A DNA stretch of 64,000 nucleotides, taken from Marinobacterium mangrovicola. Its GTDB lineage: Bacteria; Pseudomonadota; Gammaproteobacteria; Pseudomonadales; Balneatricaceae. The stretch is from positions 248,001-312,000 of the forward strand of contig NZ_SMFU01000010.1 in NCBI RefSeq assembly GCF_004339595.1, in the 5' to 3' direction. The notes under the pieces were generated by a model, which saw only the letters and a program-made list of their open reading frames with translations, was not told where the DNA came from and ran no database searches. Shown here piece after piece: positions 24,673-33,832 of this stretch. The first letter of the stretch is position 1, and each line of letters begins with the position of its first letter. Both the position numbers and the translations under genes were made by a program.

Positions 24673-26067
24673 ATGAAATATATCTCTACCCGCGGCAAGG
24701 CTGAGAAGCTTGAGTTTGCCGATGTGCTGCTTGCAGGTCTTGCCAGTGATGGCGGTCTGTACGTACCGGAAGAGCTGCCGACCTTCTCCCAGGAGGAGAT
24801 CGCCTCCTGGTCTGGTCTCTCATACGCCGAGCTGGCGTTCAAGGTGATCAAGCCGTTCGTCGACACCTGCATCAAGGATGAAGACCTCAAGCGCATGGTC
24901 GATGAGACCTATGCCGGCTTCAACCACTCTGCTGTTGCTCCGCTTAAAGAGCTGGGCACCAACGAGTGGGTGCTTGAGCTGTTCCACGGCCCGACCCTGG
25001 CGTTCAAGGACTTCGCCCTGCAGCTGCTGGGTCGTCTGATGGATCATGTGCTGGCCGAGCGTGGCGAGCGTCTGGTGATCATGGGCGCCACCTCCGGCGA
25101 TACCGGCTCCGCCGCTATCGAGGGCTGCCGCCACTCCGAGCACCTGGATATCTTCATCCTGCATCCGCACAACCGCGTATCGGAAGTTCAGCGTCGTCAG
25201 ATGACCACCATTCTGGCCGACAACGTCTACAACATCGCGCTGGAAGGCAACTTCGATGACTGCCAGCAGATGGTCAAGGACAGCTTCGCCGATCAGGCCT
25301 TTCTGAAAGGACTGAAACTGGGTGCGGTTAACTCGATCAACTGGGCCCGCATCATGGCCCAGATCGTGTACTACTTCTCCGCCTCTCTGGCTGTGGGCGG
25401 TCCGCACCGTCCGGTGGCGTTCTCTGTGCCGACCGGTAACTTCGGCGATATCTTCGCCGGTTACCTGGCCAAGCAGATGGGTCTGCCGATCCAGCAGCTG
25501 GTGGTCGCCACCAACCGCAACGATATCCTGCACCGCGTGATCAGCGGCAACGATATGTCCAAGGGCGATCTGGTGCATACGCTGTCACCGTCCATGGATA
25601 TCATGGTCAGCTCCAACTTCGAGCGTCTTCTGTTCGACGTTTACGACCGTGACGGCGCCGCCATCAGCGAGCTGATGGACCGCTTCAAGAAAGAGCCGGT
25701 CAAGCTCGATGCGGCGCGTTGGGAAAAAGTACGCGAACTGTTCGACAGCGCCTGTGCCGACGACGAAACCACCTGCCAGACCATCGCCGACGTGCATGCC
25801 GAAACCGGTTACCTGCTCGATCCGCACACCGCCATCGGCGTCAAGGCAGCGCGTGAATGCTGGCGTGACAAGTCGGTGCCGATGATCACTCTGGCTACCG
25901 CCCACCCGGTTAAATTCCCTGAGCCGGTGATCAAGGCGGGTCTGGAAGGTCCGGAACTGCCGGAGCATCTGTCAGACCTGTTTGAGCGTGAAGAGCGTCT
26001 GGATGTGATCGATAACGATATCGCTGCCGTGCAGTCGTTTATCGCGTCGCGAGTTCATCGCGACTGA
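24673..26067 (+). CDS. thrC: Threonine synthase
   Basis: A 464-aa PLP enzyme converting O-phosphohomoserine to threonine. Start MKYISTRGKAEKLEFADVLL, PLP-binding lysine in GPTLAFKDFALQ, and phosphate loop TSGDTGSAAIEG. The ATG at 24673 follows hom by 13 bp with GAGG upstream; the frame is open further back inside hom, but that is not the start. The short form (about 460 aa) is the gammaproteobacterial type. Confidence 0.96.
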   Translation: MKYISTRGKAEKLEFADVLLAGLASDGGLYVPEELPTFSQEEIASWSGLSYAELAFKVIKPFVDTCIKDEDLKRMVDETYAGFNHSAVAPLKELGTNEWVLELFHGPTLAFKDFALQLLGRLMDHVLAERGERLVIMGATSGDTGSAAIEGCRHSEHLDIFILHPHNRVSEVQRRQMTTILADNVYNIALEGNFDDCQQMVKDSFADQAFLKGLKLGAVNSINWARIMAQIVYYFSASLAVGGPHRPVAFSVPTGNFGDIFAGYLAKQMGLPIQQLVVATNRNDILHRVISGNDMSKGDLVHTLSPSMDIMVSSNFERLLFDVYDRDGAAISELMDRFKKEPVKLDAARWEKVRELFDSACADDETTCQTIADVHAETGYLLDPHTAIGVKAARECWRDKSVPMITLATAHPVKFPEPVIKAGLEGPELPEHLSDLFEREERLDVIDNDIAAVQSFIASRVHRD

Positions 26068-26074
26068 TCTGCTG

Positions 26075-26103
26075 AAGGCCCGGAGATCTCCGGGCCTTTT
26101 TCT
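26075..26103 (+). terminator. Intrinsic terminator after thrC
   Basis: Near-perfect palindrome AAGGCCCGGAGA / TCTCCGGGCCTT followed by a T-run, 8 bp after the stop. Confidence 0.88.
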
Positions 26104-26141
26104 CCTTCTCCCGTTCCGGACTCCTTAGCAGGGAGGGCGCC

Positions 26142-26966
26142 ATGGATAGTTTCTTCAGTATCTCCAAGCTGTTCTGGTTTTTTGCCCGCCCCGATCATCT
26201 GTTGGTCTGGATGCTGTTGCTTGGCCTGTTCAGCCTCTGGGTCGGCTGGAAGCGCTTCGGCGGCGTGCTGCTGGGTTGCGACCTGATTCTGTTCCTGTTG
26301 TTTATGCTGATGCCTCTGGGTGATGCGCTGCTGATGCCGCTGGAAAAACGTTTTCCACAGCCACAGCAACTCAACAACGTTGCCGGGATCGTGGTGCTGG
26401 GTGGCGGTGAATTGGCGGAGGAGAGCGAGTTTTGGGGGCAGCCTCAGGTCAACCAGGCCGGTGAGCGTCTGTTGATGATACCGATGCTGGCACGCCAGTT
26501 TCCAAATGCGAAGATCGTCTTCACCGGCGGAAGCGGCTCGGTGCTGCGGCCGGAGTTTCGTGGTGGCGATGTGGCGGCAGGCTACCTGCAGAGCCTGGGA
26601 CTGGCCGACCGGCTGATTATCGAGCGCAACTCGCGTAACACCTACGAAAACGCCGTTTACACCTTGGATGAGCTGGGTGGCGTGCCTGAGGGTAACTGGC
26701 TGCTGGTGACCTCTGCGTTTCATATGCCACGCTCAATAGGCGTCTTTCGCCGTCAAGGCTGGGGGATCACCGCTTACCCTGTGGATTACCGCGCCCTGAG
26801 CACTAATGGAACCCGGCTTGACCCCAGTCTGTGGGAGAATCTGCGCGATACCGAGACCGTCCTGCGGGAGTGGGTGGGGCTCGTCGCCTATTACCTGAGC
26901 GGCAAAACCAGTCAACTATTTCCGGCTCCCTTGCCATCAGATAGCGCTGCAACCGTAACACCATGA
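26142..26966 (+). CDS. DUF218/YdcF-family membrane protein
   Basis: A 274-aa protein with two N-terminal hydrophobic helices (about 20-65) followed by a DUF218 domain: GIVVLGGGELAEES, KIVFTGGSGS, IIERNSRNTYENAVY, LLVTSAFHMPRSIGVFR. The two-helix plus DUF218 layout resembles ElyC, an E. coli envelope-biogenesis factor. The catalytic role of the domain is not established. Its stop overlaps the recJ ATG (ATGA), so the two are translationally coupled. Confidence 0.85.
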   Translation: MDSFFSISKLFWFFARPDHLLVWMLLLGLFSLWVGWKRFGGVLLGCDLILFLLFMLMPLGDALLMPLEKRFPQPQQLNNVAGIVVLGGGELAEESEFWGQPQVNQAGERLLMIPMLARQFPNAKIVFTGGSGSVLRPEFRGGDVAAGYLQSLGLADRLIIERNSRNTYENAVYTLDELGGVPEGNWLLVTSAFHMPRSIGVFRRQGWGITAYPVDYRALSTNGTRLDPSLWENLRDTETVLREWVGLVAYYLSGKTSQLFPAPLPSDSAATVTP

Positions 26967-28696
26967 CCTCATCTTTTATTGAACGACGTCCTGCGCCCGA
27001 GCATCTGCCGAGCGCGCTTTCAGGTTTGCATCCGGTACTGGCGCGCATTTATGCCAGCCGTGGTATCAACACACCGGATGAGCTGGGCCGTCAGCTGAAA
27101 GAGCTGCTGCCCGATTCCGCCATGCATGGCATGGAGGCGGCAGTGACACGGCTGGTGCAGGCGCTGCAGCGGCGCGAGGCGATCCTCATCGTCGGTGACT
27201 TTGACTGTGACGGTGCGACCAGTACTTCACTGGCCGTGCTGGCGTTACGCCAGTTCGGTGCCGCCAGTGTTGAGTACCTGGTACCTAACCGCTTTGAGTT
27301 CGGTTACGGTCTGAGCCCGGAGATCGTCGATGTGGCGGCGACTCAGGAGCCGGGGCTGATCATCACCGTGGACAACGGTATCTCCAGTATCGAGGGGGTC
27401 GAGCGCGCTCGTCAGTTGGGTATCGATGTGCTGGTGACCGATCACCACCTGCCCGGTGAGCAGCTGCCCGCGGCCTGCGCCATCGTCAACCCGAATCAGC
27501 CTGACTGTGACTTCATGGCCAAGTCCACCTGCGGTGTCGGTGTGATCTTCTATGTCATGATCGCTCTGCGTCGCGCGTTGACGGAAGCGAACTGGTTTGC
27601 CGAGCGGGGGATCAAGCCGCCCAACCTGGCCAGCTTTCTCGATCTGGTGGCGCTGGGTACGGTAGCCGATGTGGTAGCGCTGGAGCACAACAACCGGACT
27701 CTGGTGTATCAGGGGCTGCAGCGGATCCGTGCCGGTCAGGCGCGGCCCGGTATTCTGGCGCTGATCGAGGTGTCTGGCCGACGTCGCGATATCCTCTCCG
27801 CCACAGACCTCGGCTTTGCCCTGGCGCCGCGGCTGAATGCCGCTGGCCGCCTGGAAGATATGTCGATCGGTATTGAGTGTCTGCTCAGCGATGACCAGGA
27901 CTACGCCCTGGATCTGGCGCGTACGCTGGATGACCTCAACAAGGAACGCCGCGGCATCGAGCAGGAGATGCAGCAGCAGGCGCTGGTGTTGCTGGATCAG
28001 CTGCAGCTCGATGACGATGCCTTGCCCTATGGTCTGTCGCTGTTCGATCCCGGCTGGCACCAGGGCGTGATCGGCATCCTTGCCTCGCGCATCAAGGAGC
28101 GGGTGCACCGCCCGGTGATCGCGTTTGCGCCGGGGGATAACGGTGAGATCAAGGGCTCGGCACGCTCCATCAACGGTTTCCACGTCCGTGATGGTCTGGC
28201 GGCCATTGATGCCCGTCATCCCGGCTTGATCAAAAAGTTCGGCGGCCACGCCATGGCGGCCGGCCTGACCCTGGCGGAGGAGTCGCTGGCGACTTTTCGC
28301 GAGGCCTTTGATCAGGAGGTGCGGCGGCAGCTGGATGAAGCGGCACTGACCCGAAGGATCGTGACCGATGGTGCGCTGCACGCGGAACAGTTCAATATCG
28401 AATTGGCGGAGCTGATTCGTGAGGCGGGCCCCTGGGGGCATCAGTTCCCGGAGCCACGTTTCGATGGTCGTTTCCGCCTGCTACAGCAGCGTATCGTCGG
28501 CCAGCGCCACCTCAAGCTGGTGCTGATGGAGCCGCAATCGGGCATGGCGCTGGATGCCATCGCCTTTAATATAGATACCCGGCAGTGGCCGGATCAGTCG
28601 GTGACCGAAGTTGAAGTGGTCTACCGGCTGGATGTAAATGAGTTCCGCGGTCAGCGGAATCTGCAGCTGATGGTAGAGCAGCTGCAACCTGTATAA
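26963..28696 (+). CDS. recJ: Single-stranded-DNA exonuclease RecJ
   Basis: A 577-aa DHH-family 5'-3' exonuclease for RecF-pathway recombination and mismatch repair. DHH motifs: GDFDCDGATS, VDNGISS, VTDHHLPGE, LVALGTVADVV; DHHA1 region: GSARSINGFHVRDGL and KFGGHAMAAGL; OB-fold at the C-terminus. Full length. Confidence 0.96.
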   Translation: MTSSFIERRPAPEHLPSALSGLHPVLARIYASRGINTPDELGRQLKELLPDSAMHGMEAAVTRLVQALQRREAILIVGDFDCDGATSTSLAVLALRQFGAASVEYLVPNRFEFGYGLSPEIVDVAATQEPGLIITVDNGISSIEGVERARQLGIDVLVTDHHLPGEQLPAACAIVNPNQPDCDFMAKSTCGVGVIFYVMIALRRALTEANWFAERGIKPPNLASFLDLVALGTVADVVALEHNNRTLVYQGLQRIRAGQARPGILALIEVSGRRRDILSATDLGFALAPRLNAAGRLEDMSIGIECLLSDDQDYALDLARTLDDLNKERRGIEQEMQQQALVLLDQLQLDDDALPYGLSLFDPGWHQGVIGILASRIKERVHRPVIAFAPGDNGEIKGSARSINGFHVRDGLAAIDARHPGLIKKFGGHAMAAGLTLAEESLATFREAFDQEVRRQLDEAALTRRIVTDGALHAEQFNIELAELIREAGPWGHQFPEPRFDGRFRLLQQRIVGQRHLKLVLMEPQSGMALDAIAFNIDTRQWPDQSVTEVEVVYRLDVNEFRGQRNLQLMVEQLQPV

Positions 28697-28725
28697 CCCT
28701 GCCTAAACCCAAGTGGGAGCAAATC

Positions 28726-28908
28726 ATGCACGAACTGAACCTGGAAGAACTGAGCGCACTGCTGGCCGTATTTGAGCGCGCCGGCGTTGAGGCCAACGAC
28801 AGCACCGAAGGCCAGCTGCTGGGTCGTATCCGCACCCTGCATGCGGAGAAGGAAGAGCTGGAGTCGATGGACTTCGACGACTGCCTGGGCGGTGCCTGCA
28901 AACTTTAA
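28726..28908 (+). CDS. Small unknown acidic protein, 60 aa
   Basis: A 60-aa frame, 29 bp after recJ, with GGGAG seven bases before the ATG and a balanced, protein-like composition. Predicted helical (LNLEELSALLAVFERAGV), a central charged helix, and a tail with two cysteines in CLGGAC. No family recognised. Probably co-transcribed with recJ. Confidence 0.65.
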   Translation: MHELNLEELSALLAVFERAGVEANDSTEGQLLGRIRTLHAEKEELESMDFDDCLGGACKL

Positions 28909-28926
28909 TAAATCTACTGCGCGACC

Positions 28927-29009
28927 CGTGGGCTGCGTTGCGCGGTGCTCGGCAGCGTCATGTATACCTTATACACTCCGCTTCCTGCGCGCCGTGCGCC
29001 TTGCCCACG
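28927..29009. repeat. Intergenic imperfect palindromic element
   Basis: An 83-bp imperfect inverted repeat between the 60-aa gene and nfo. The outer arms are CGTGGGC (28927-28933) and GCCCACG (29003-29009); the centre is TGTATA-CCT-TATACA (28961-28975). The intervening arms pair only partly. Its isolation between genes suggests a dispersed intergenic repeat. Confidence 0.5.
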
Positions 29010-29041
29010 AGCCGCTCGCTACGATTTAGCTTGGGAGAGAT

Positions 29042-29902
29042 ATGTACTACGTAGGAGCTCACGTCAGTGCCTCCGGCGGTGTGGAAAACGCACCGCTGAA
29101 TGCTGCCGAAATCGGCGCCAACGCCTTTGCGCTGTTCACCAAGAATCAGCGTCGCTGGGATGCTAAACCGCTGACCAGCAAGAGTATCGACGCCTTTAAG
29201 CGCAACTGTGAAAAGCACGGCTTTCGCGCTGATCAGATCCTGCCTCACGACAGTTATCTGATCAATCTGGGGCATCCGGAAGCGGAGGCGCTGGAGAAGT
29301 CGCGTAACGCCTTTATCGATGAGATGCAGCGCTGCGAACAGCTGGGTTTGACGCTGTTGAACTTCCACCCGGGCAGCCATCTGCGCAAGATCAGCGAGAG
29401 CGATTGTCTGGCGCGGATTGCTGAGTCGATCAACCTGGCGCTGGATAAGACGGCGGGGGTTACGGCGGTGATCGAGAATACCGCAGGGCAGGGCTCCAAC
29501 CTGGGCTGCCGTTTCGAACAGCTGGCCGAGATTATCGATCAGGTGGAAGACAAGTCACGCGTTGGTGTCTGTCTGGATACCTGTCACACCTTCGCATCGG
29601 GCTATGATCTGCGCACCACCGAAGCCTGTGAGGCGACCTTCGCGGAGTTCGCGCAAACGGTGGGCTTTGAATACCTGCGCGGCATGCATATCAACGACTC
29701 CAAGGCCGCGCTCGACAGTCGTGTCGATCGCCACCACAGCCTCGGGCAGGGTGAGATCGGCTGGGCGGTGTTCCGCTACATCATGCAGGATTCCCGTTTT
29801 GAAGAGATCCCGCTGGTGCTGGAGACCATCGATCCCGATATATGGGCAGAGGAGATTCAGCAGCTGCGCCGTTTCTCCATCGGTGAGATGGAAGTCGCCT
29901 GA
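29042..29902 (+). CDS. nfo: Endonuclease IV
   Basis: A 286-aa zinc-dependent apurinic/apyrimidinic endonuclease acting in base excision repair. [16 protein letters not shown] at the start, [37 protein letters not shown] and [21 protein letters not shown]-type metal-ligand blocks are all present. GGGAGAG precedes the ATG. Confidence 0.96.
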   Translation: MYYVGAHVSASGGVENAPLNAAEIGANAFALFTKNQRRWDAKPLTSKSIDAFKRNCEKHGFRADQILPHDSYLINLGHPEAEALEKSRNAFIDEMQRCEQLGLTLLNFHPGSHLRKISESDCLARIAESINLALDKTAGVTAVIENTAGQGSNLGCRFEQLAEIIDQVEDKSRVGVCLDTCHTFASGYDLRTTEACEATFAEFAQTVGFEYLRGMHINDSKAALDSRVDRHHSLGQGEIGWAVFRYIMQDSRFEEIPLVLETIDPDIWAEEIQQLRRFSIGEMEVA

Positions 29903-29983
29903 GCCCCATCCCGCCTGTCACCGAGCTGTCACAGCACCGCCATAAACTGAACCATTGAGCGGTTGTTTTGCAGGTGGTAGCAG

Positions 29984-31807
29984 ATGGATCAGCGCGGTTT
30001 TAAGGATGGAGAAGTTGATACTGGGCAGGCGGAGGCGGAGCTGTTGGCGGATATTATTCGTGAGCAGCGCCTCTACCCGGTTTTTCAGCCGATAGTCGAC
30101 CTGTCGACGGGGGAGTGTCTTGGTTACGAGGCGTTGATTCGTGGCCCCAGGGGCACTTCTCTGCACTCTCCCTATCATCTGTTCAACGCGGCGATCCGCA
30201 ATCATCTGCTGCATCGCCTCGAGCTGCTGTGCCGGCGCTGCTCCATCGAAAGTTTTTCCTCCCTGGGGATGCAGGGCAAGCTGTTTCTGAACGTGTCGGC
30301 CTCGTTGTTGAGCACGCCTGAGCATCAGCACGGTTTTACCGCCGAGTTGCTGGCTGAGCTTGGGATTCCCCGTGAAAACATTGTCGTCGAGCTGTCGGAG
30401 CAGCATCCCTTCGATCACCACGGCCTGACCCGCTCCGCCGTGGAGCACTACCGTGAAATGGGTTTTCACATCGCCATCGATGATCTGGGCAGCGGCTACT
30501 CAGGGCTTAAGCTCTGGTCGGAGCTGCATCCCGATTACGTCAAGATCGATATGCATTTTGTCCGCGGCATCGACAAGGATTCGGTCAAGCGCGAGTTTGT
30601 GCGCTCTATCTGCAATATCGGCCATACCCTGGACTGCAAGATTATCGCCGAGGGTATAGAAACCCTCGAAGAGTTGCATACCCTGCAGGAGATGGGTGTG
30701 CGCTATGGTCAGGGATTTCTGCTCGGGCGTCCGGCTCAGGAGCCGGACCTGTTGATGGAGCCTCTTGTGGTGCGTCACGGCTACCTGCAGAACCGGGGCG
30801 ATATGCGAATGCTGGCCCAGGCGGATACCGCCCGAGTGCTGGTGCGGACGATTCCGGCAGTGTCCTCGGAAGATCTGCTGCAGGATGTGAATGAGATCTT
30901 CCGCAACGACCCACAGATTATCGCTGTCCCGGTACTGGTGGATGGGGAGCCGGTGGGGGTAGTGCGTCGCGCCGATCTGCTGGAGCTGTTTTCGGCGCAG
31001 TATGGTCGCGCCCTGTACGAGCAGAAGCCGGTCACGCGTCTGATGCGCAAGGATGCGCTGATCGTGCCCAGCGATATGCCGCTGGAGCGGGTGTCGCTGA
31101 TGGTGACCGAGCAGGAGGACTCGCTGCTGATCCAGCAGGATCTGGTGGTTATTGAAGATGGCTGTTACCTCGGAATGGCTAACGTGCGCGATCTGCTGAA
31201 GCGGATGACGGAGCTGAAAATCCGCAACGCCCGCTACGCCAATCCGCTGACCATGTTACCCGGCAATGTGCCGATCAACTCTGAGGTAGATCGGCTGCTG
31301 CAGCAGGCGTGTGACTTTCATGTGGCCTATTTCGACCTCAATCACTTCAAGCCTTTCAACGACTGTTATGGCTACACCCGCGGTGATGAGGTGATCCGCG
31401 AGCTCGGCGAGCTGCTGGTGCGTTTTGTTTCCGCCGACGATAACTACCTGGGACACGTGGGCGGCGATGATTTTGTCGTGCTGTTCCGTCACCACGACTG
31501 GCGCAAAACCTGTGAGTCGATTCTCTCCGCCTTTGAAGAGCGGGTGCAGGCGCTCAGCCGTGCCTCCGATCTTGAAGCGGGTGGGATCTGGGCGCAGGAC
31601 CGGAATGGCGAAAAGTCGTTTTTTCCGCTGCTGAGCCTGGCGATCGGTGTAGTACATCCTGACCCCTACAAGTGCTCCAGCTGTCATGAAGTAGCCGAGC
31701 TTGCCGCCGAGGCGAAGAAGGAAGCCAAGGCGATGGGTGGCAACGCGCTTTATATCTCCCCGAGACGAGCCCCGCGGCTCTCCGCGACCGGGCGCCGCAG
31801 CGCCTGA
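29984..31807 (+). CDS. EAL-CBS-GGDEF cyclic-di-GMP protein
   Basis: A 607-aa cytoplasmic protein with three regions. Residues about 20-255: an EAL phosphodiesterase domain with EALIRGP, FLNVSAS, ELSEQ, DDLGSGYSGL, YVKIDM and AEGIE, so the catalytic acidic residues and lysine look intact. Residues about 280-405: a CBS-domain pair, a likely nucleotide sensor. Residues about 410-590: a GGDEF domain whose signature is GGDDF, a change that may weaken cyclase activity. No membrane segments were seen. It probably degrades c-di-GMP under control of the CBS pair; the output is unknown, though the twitching system lies in the same window. Confidence 0.88.
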   Translation: MDQRGFKDGEVDTGQAEAELLADIIREQRLYPVFQPIVDLSTGECLGYEALIRGPRGTSLHSPYHLFNAAIRNHLLHRLELLCRRCSIESFSSLGMQGKLFLNVSASLLSTPEHQHGFTAELLAELGIPRENIVVELSEQHPFDHHGLTRSAVEHYREMGFHIAIDDLGSGYSGLKLWSELHPDYVKIDMHFVRGIDKDSVKREFVRSICNIGHTLDCKIIAEGIETLEELHTLQEMGVRYGQGFLLGRPAQEPDLLMEPLVVRHGYLQNRGDMRMLAQADTARVLVRTIPAVSSEDLLQDVNEIFRNDPQIIAVPVLVDGEPVGVVRRADLLELFSAQYGRALYEQKPVTRLMRKDALIVPSDMPLERVSLMVTEQEDSLLIQQDLVVIEDGCYLGMANVRDLLKRMTELKIRNARYANPLTMLPGNVPINSEVDRLLQQACDFHVAYFDLNHFKPFNDCYGYTRGDEVIRELGELLVRFVSADDNYLGHVGGDDFVVLFRHHDWRKTCESILSAFEERVQALSRASDLEAGGIWAQDRNGEKSFFPLLSLAIGVVHPDPYKCSSCHEVAELAAEAKKEAKAMGGNALYISPRRAPRLSATGRRSA

Positions 31808-31908
31808 GTTTCCTTTTCCCTTCCGGCGCAGTCATCGATTTTCCTCTGGCTTCGCCAGGCCGCCGCTAAACGCGTTATAGTAAGTCGATCTCAAACCGGG
31901 AGCGACGA

Positions 31909-32529
31909 ATGCAGAAAACCTGGCAGGCCGACTTTGGCAGGGACGACTATCGTATCGAAGAAGATAAGCGCGTCTTTGACGGCTACTTCAAGATGCACCG
32001 CCTGACACTCAGTCATCAACGTTATCAGGGTGGCGAAGTGCGCATCACCCGCGAGATTTTCCGTCGCGGCAGTGCAGTTTGCGTGCTGCTCTACGATCCG
32101 CGCCAGGATGCGGTGGTGCTGGTCGAGCAATTTCGCATCGGTGCGTTGGACGCCCCCGAAGGGCCCTGGCTGCTGGAGCTGGTTGCCGGAATCGTCGAAG
32201 AGGGTGAAAGTGTTGAGGATGTGGCGATCCGCGAAAGTGATGAAGAAGCGGGTATCAAACTCAGTGGCGTGAAAAAAATTTCCCGCTTTCTGCCCAGCCC
32301 CGGCGCCTGCGACGAGTGGATCGACCTGGCGTTTGCCTGTGTCGATGCCCGTGAGGCGGGTGGCGTGCACGGCCTGGCGGAAGAGGGGGAGGATATTCGC
32401 GTGCGTGTTTTGGCAACGGATGAAGCCCTTGAACTTGTTCGTAACGGGCGCATCAATAGTGGACCGGCGATAATTGGTCTACAGTGGCTTGAATTGAATC
32501 GCCAAACTATTCGAAATAGCGAGTCGTAA
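31909..32529 (+). CDS. nudF: ADP-ribose pyrophosphatase NudF
   Basis: A 206-aa Nudix enzyme hydrolysing ADP-ribose to AMP and ribose 5-phosphate. Nudix box GIVEEGESVEDVAIRESDEEAG with the NudF-type upstream segment LVEQFRIGAL and downstream FLPSPGACDEWIDLAF. First of the conserved nudF-yqiB-cpdA-yqiA-parE series. Confidence 0.94.
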   Translation: MQKTWQADFGRDDYRIEEDKRVFDGYFKMHRLTLSHQRYQGGEVRITREIFRRGSAVCVLLYDPRQDAVVLVEQFRIGALDAPEGPWLLELVAGIVEEGESVEDVAIRESDEEAGIKLSGVKKISRFLPSPGACDEWIDLAFACVDAREAGGVHGLAEEGEDIRVRVLATDEALELVRNGRINSGPAIIGLQWLELNRQTIRNSES

Positions 32530-32550
32530 CGAGGAACTGGCAGAGTAACG

Positions 32551-32994
32551 ATGAAACGCAAGTATGTACCCGACCTGTCGCGACAGGGTTCTGTCTGCGA
32601 AGCAAATTATGCACGGCTGCTGAAGCTGCTGCCGGATCTGGATGCTCAGGATCAGCGTGAGTACCAGATCAGCTGGCAGGGGCGCAGTGCGGTCGTGCGT
32701 CTGCAGGTCGAGGAGCGTTTCCGTTACACCACCACGGTGATGGTGAGTCAGCAGCTGGAGAGTGATTCCCGCTGGCTGGATGCACCGCAGCTGCTGGTGC
32801 GGCTCTATCATGACGCCTGCATGGCCGAGGTGATCTGCATCCGCCAGCGTCGTCAGCTCTCCGGACGTTACCCCTATCCCAATCCGCAGATGCATCAGCC
32901 GGACGAGAAAGCCCAGTTGAACGACTTTCTTGGTGAGTGCCTGAGCCAGTGCCTCAGTCATGGCCACCTGATGGAGCCGGTGTTCGTTGGCTGA
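32551..32994 (+). CDS. yqiB: YqiB, DUF1249 protein
   Basis: A 147-aa DUF1249 protein (YVPDLSRQGSVCEANYARLLKL-type start, then YTTTVMVSQQ and YPNPQMHQPDEKAQLNDFL). No biochemical role is established. Its place between nudF and cpdA is conserved from E. coli to pseudomonads. The last 8 bases overlap the cpdA start. Confidence 0.92.
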   Translation: MKRKYVPDLSRQGSVCEANYARLLKLLPDLDAQDQREYQISWQGRSAVVRLQVEERFRYTTTVMVSQQLESDSRWLDAPQLLVRLYHDACMAEVICIRQRRQLSGRYPYPNPQMHQPDEKAQLNDFLGECLSQCLSHGHLMEPVFVG

Positions 32995-33793
32995 AGCTCG
33001 CTCCGATTCGATCTACCTGCTGCAGCTCACCGATTGTCACCTGATGCCGCAACCGGGGCAGCTGTTTCGCCATATCGATGTGGACCTGCAGTTGGCCCAG
33101 GTTGTCGATCATCTGGTGGCGAACGGGCAGCCCATTGATCATCTGCTGCTGACCGGTGATCTTGTTCACCATGGTGGTGCTGACGCGTACCTGCGTCTGC
33201 TCGACATCCTGGCGCCGCTACCTGGGGAGCGACACTGGATCCCCGGTAACCACGATGAGATCGACGCTATGCGTGCGGCGACTTCCATGCCCTGTGGGCA
33301 GGAAGAGGTCGATCTGGGGTATTGGCGTCTGTTGTTGCTTGATTCCACCAGCCATCCCGATGGTCGCGGTAGCGGCTCCTTGAGTGAGGAAGAGCTGCGT
33401 TGGCTGCAGCAGCGTCTGGCTCAATCCCCTGAACGACCTGTGTTGATCGCTTTGCATCATAATCCTCTCTCCACGGCGAGTGACTGGCAGGATCAGATTA
33501 TGCTGGCTAACACTGCAGCCTTCACCGAGCTGGTGCAATCTGCACCTCAGGTGAAGGCGGTGATCTGTGGTCATCTGCATCAGGCTCAGAGCCGGCGTAT
33601 CGGCCAGGCGCAGTTTTGGTGCTCACCCTCAACCAGCGTGCAGTTCCGTCCGGCGCAGGCTGATTTTCTGCTGGAAACCGAAGGACCGGACGCGCGGCCT
33701 GGCTATCGCTGGTACCGATTGGATGCCGATGGTGGTATCGAGTCCGGGCTGGAGCGTGTGGGGCCGGTTGCGCAAGGCTCGGAGCTTGGGTAA
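32987..33793 (+). CDS. cpdA: 3',5'-cAMP phosphodiesterase CpdA
   Basis: A 268-aa calcineurin-like metallophosphoesterase that hydrolyses cAMP. Metal motifs: LTDCHLM, TGDLVHHGG, GNHDEID, LHHNPL and CGHLHQ. The first motif reads DCH where DTH is usual; both metal ligands are kept. The TTG start at 32987 overlaps the yqiB stop. Confidence 0.92.
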   Translation: MAEARSDSIYLLQLTDCHLMPQPGQLFRHIDVDLQLAQVVDHLVANGQPIDHLLLTGDLVHHGGADAYLRLLDILAPLPGERHWIPGNHDEIDAMRAATSMPCGQEEVDLGYWRLLLLDSTSHPDGRGSGSLSEEELRWLQQRLAQSPERPVLIALHHNPLSTASDWQDQIMLANTAAFTELVQSAPQVKAVICGHLHQAQSRRIGQAQFWCSPSTSVQFRPAQADFLLETEGPDARPGYRWYRLDADGGIESGLERVGPVAQGSELG

Positions 33794-33832
33794 CGTTCCC
33801 GGCATCTAACTGATCTTTAACAGGTGTTGCTG

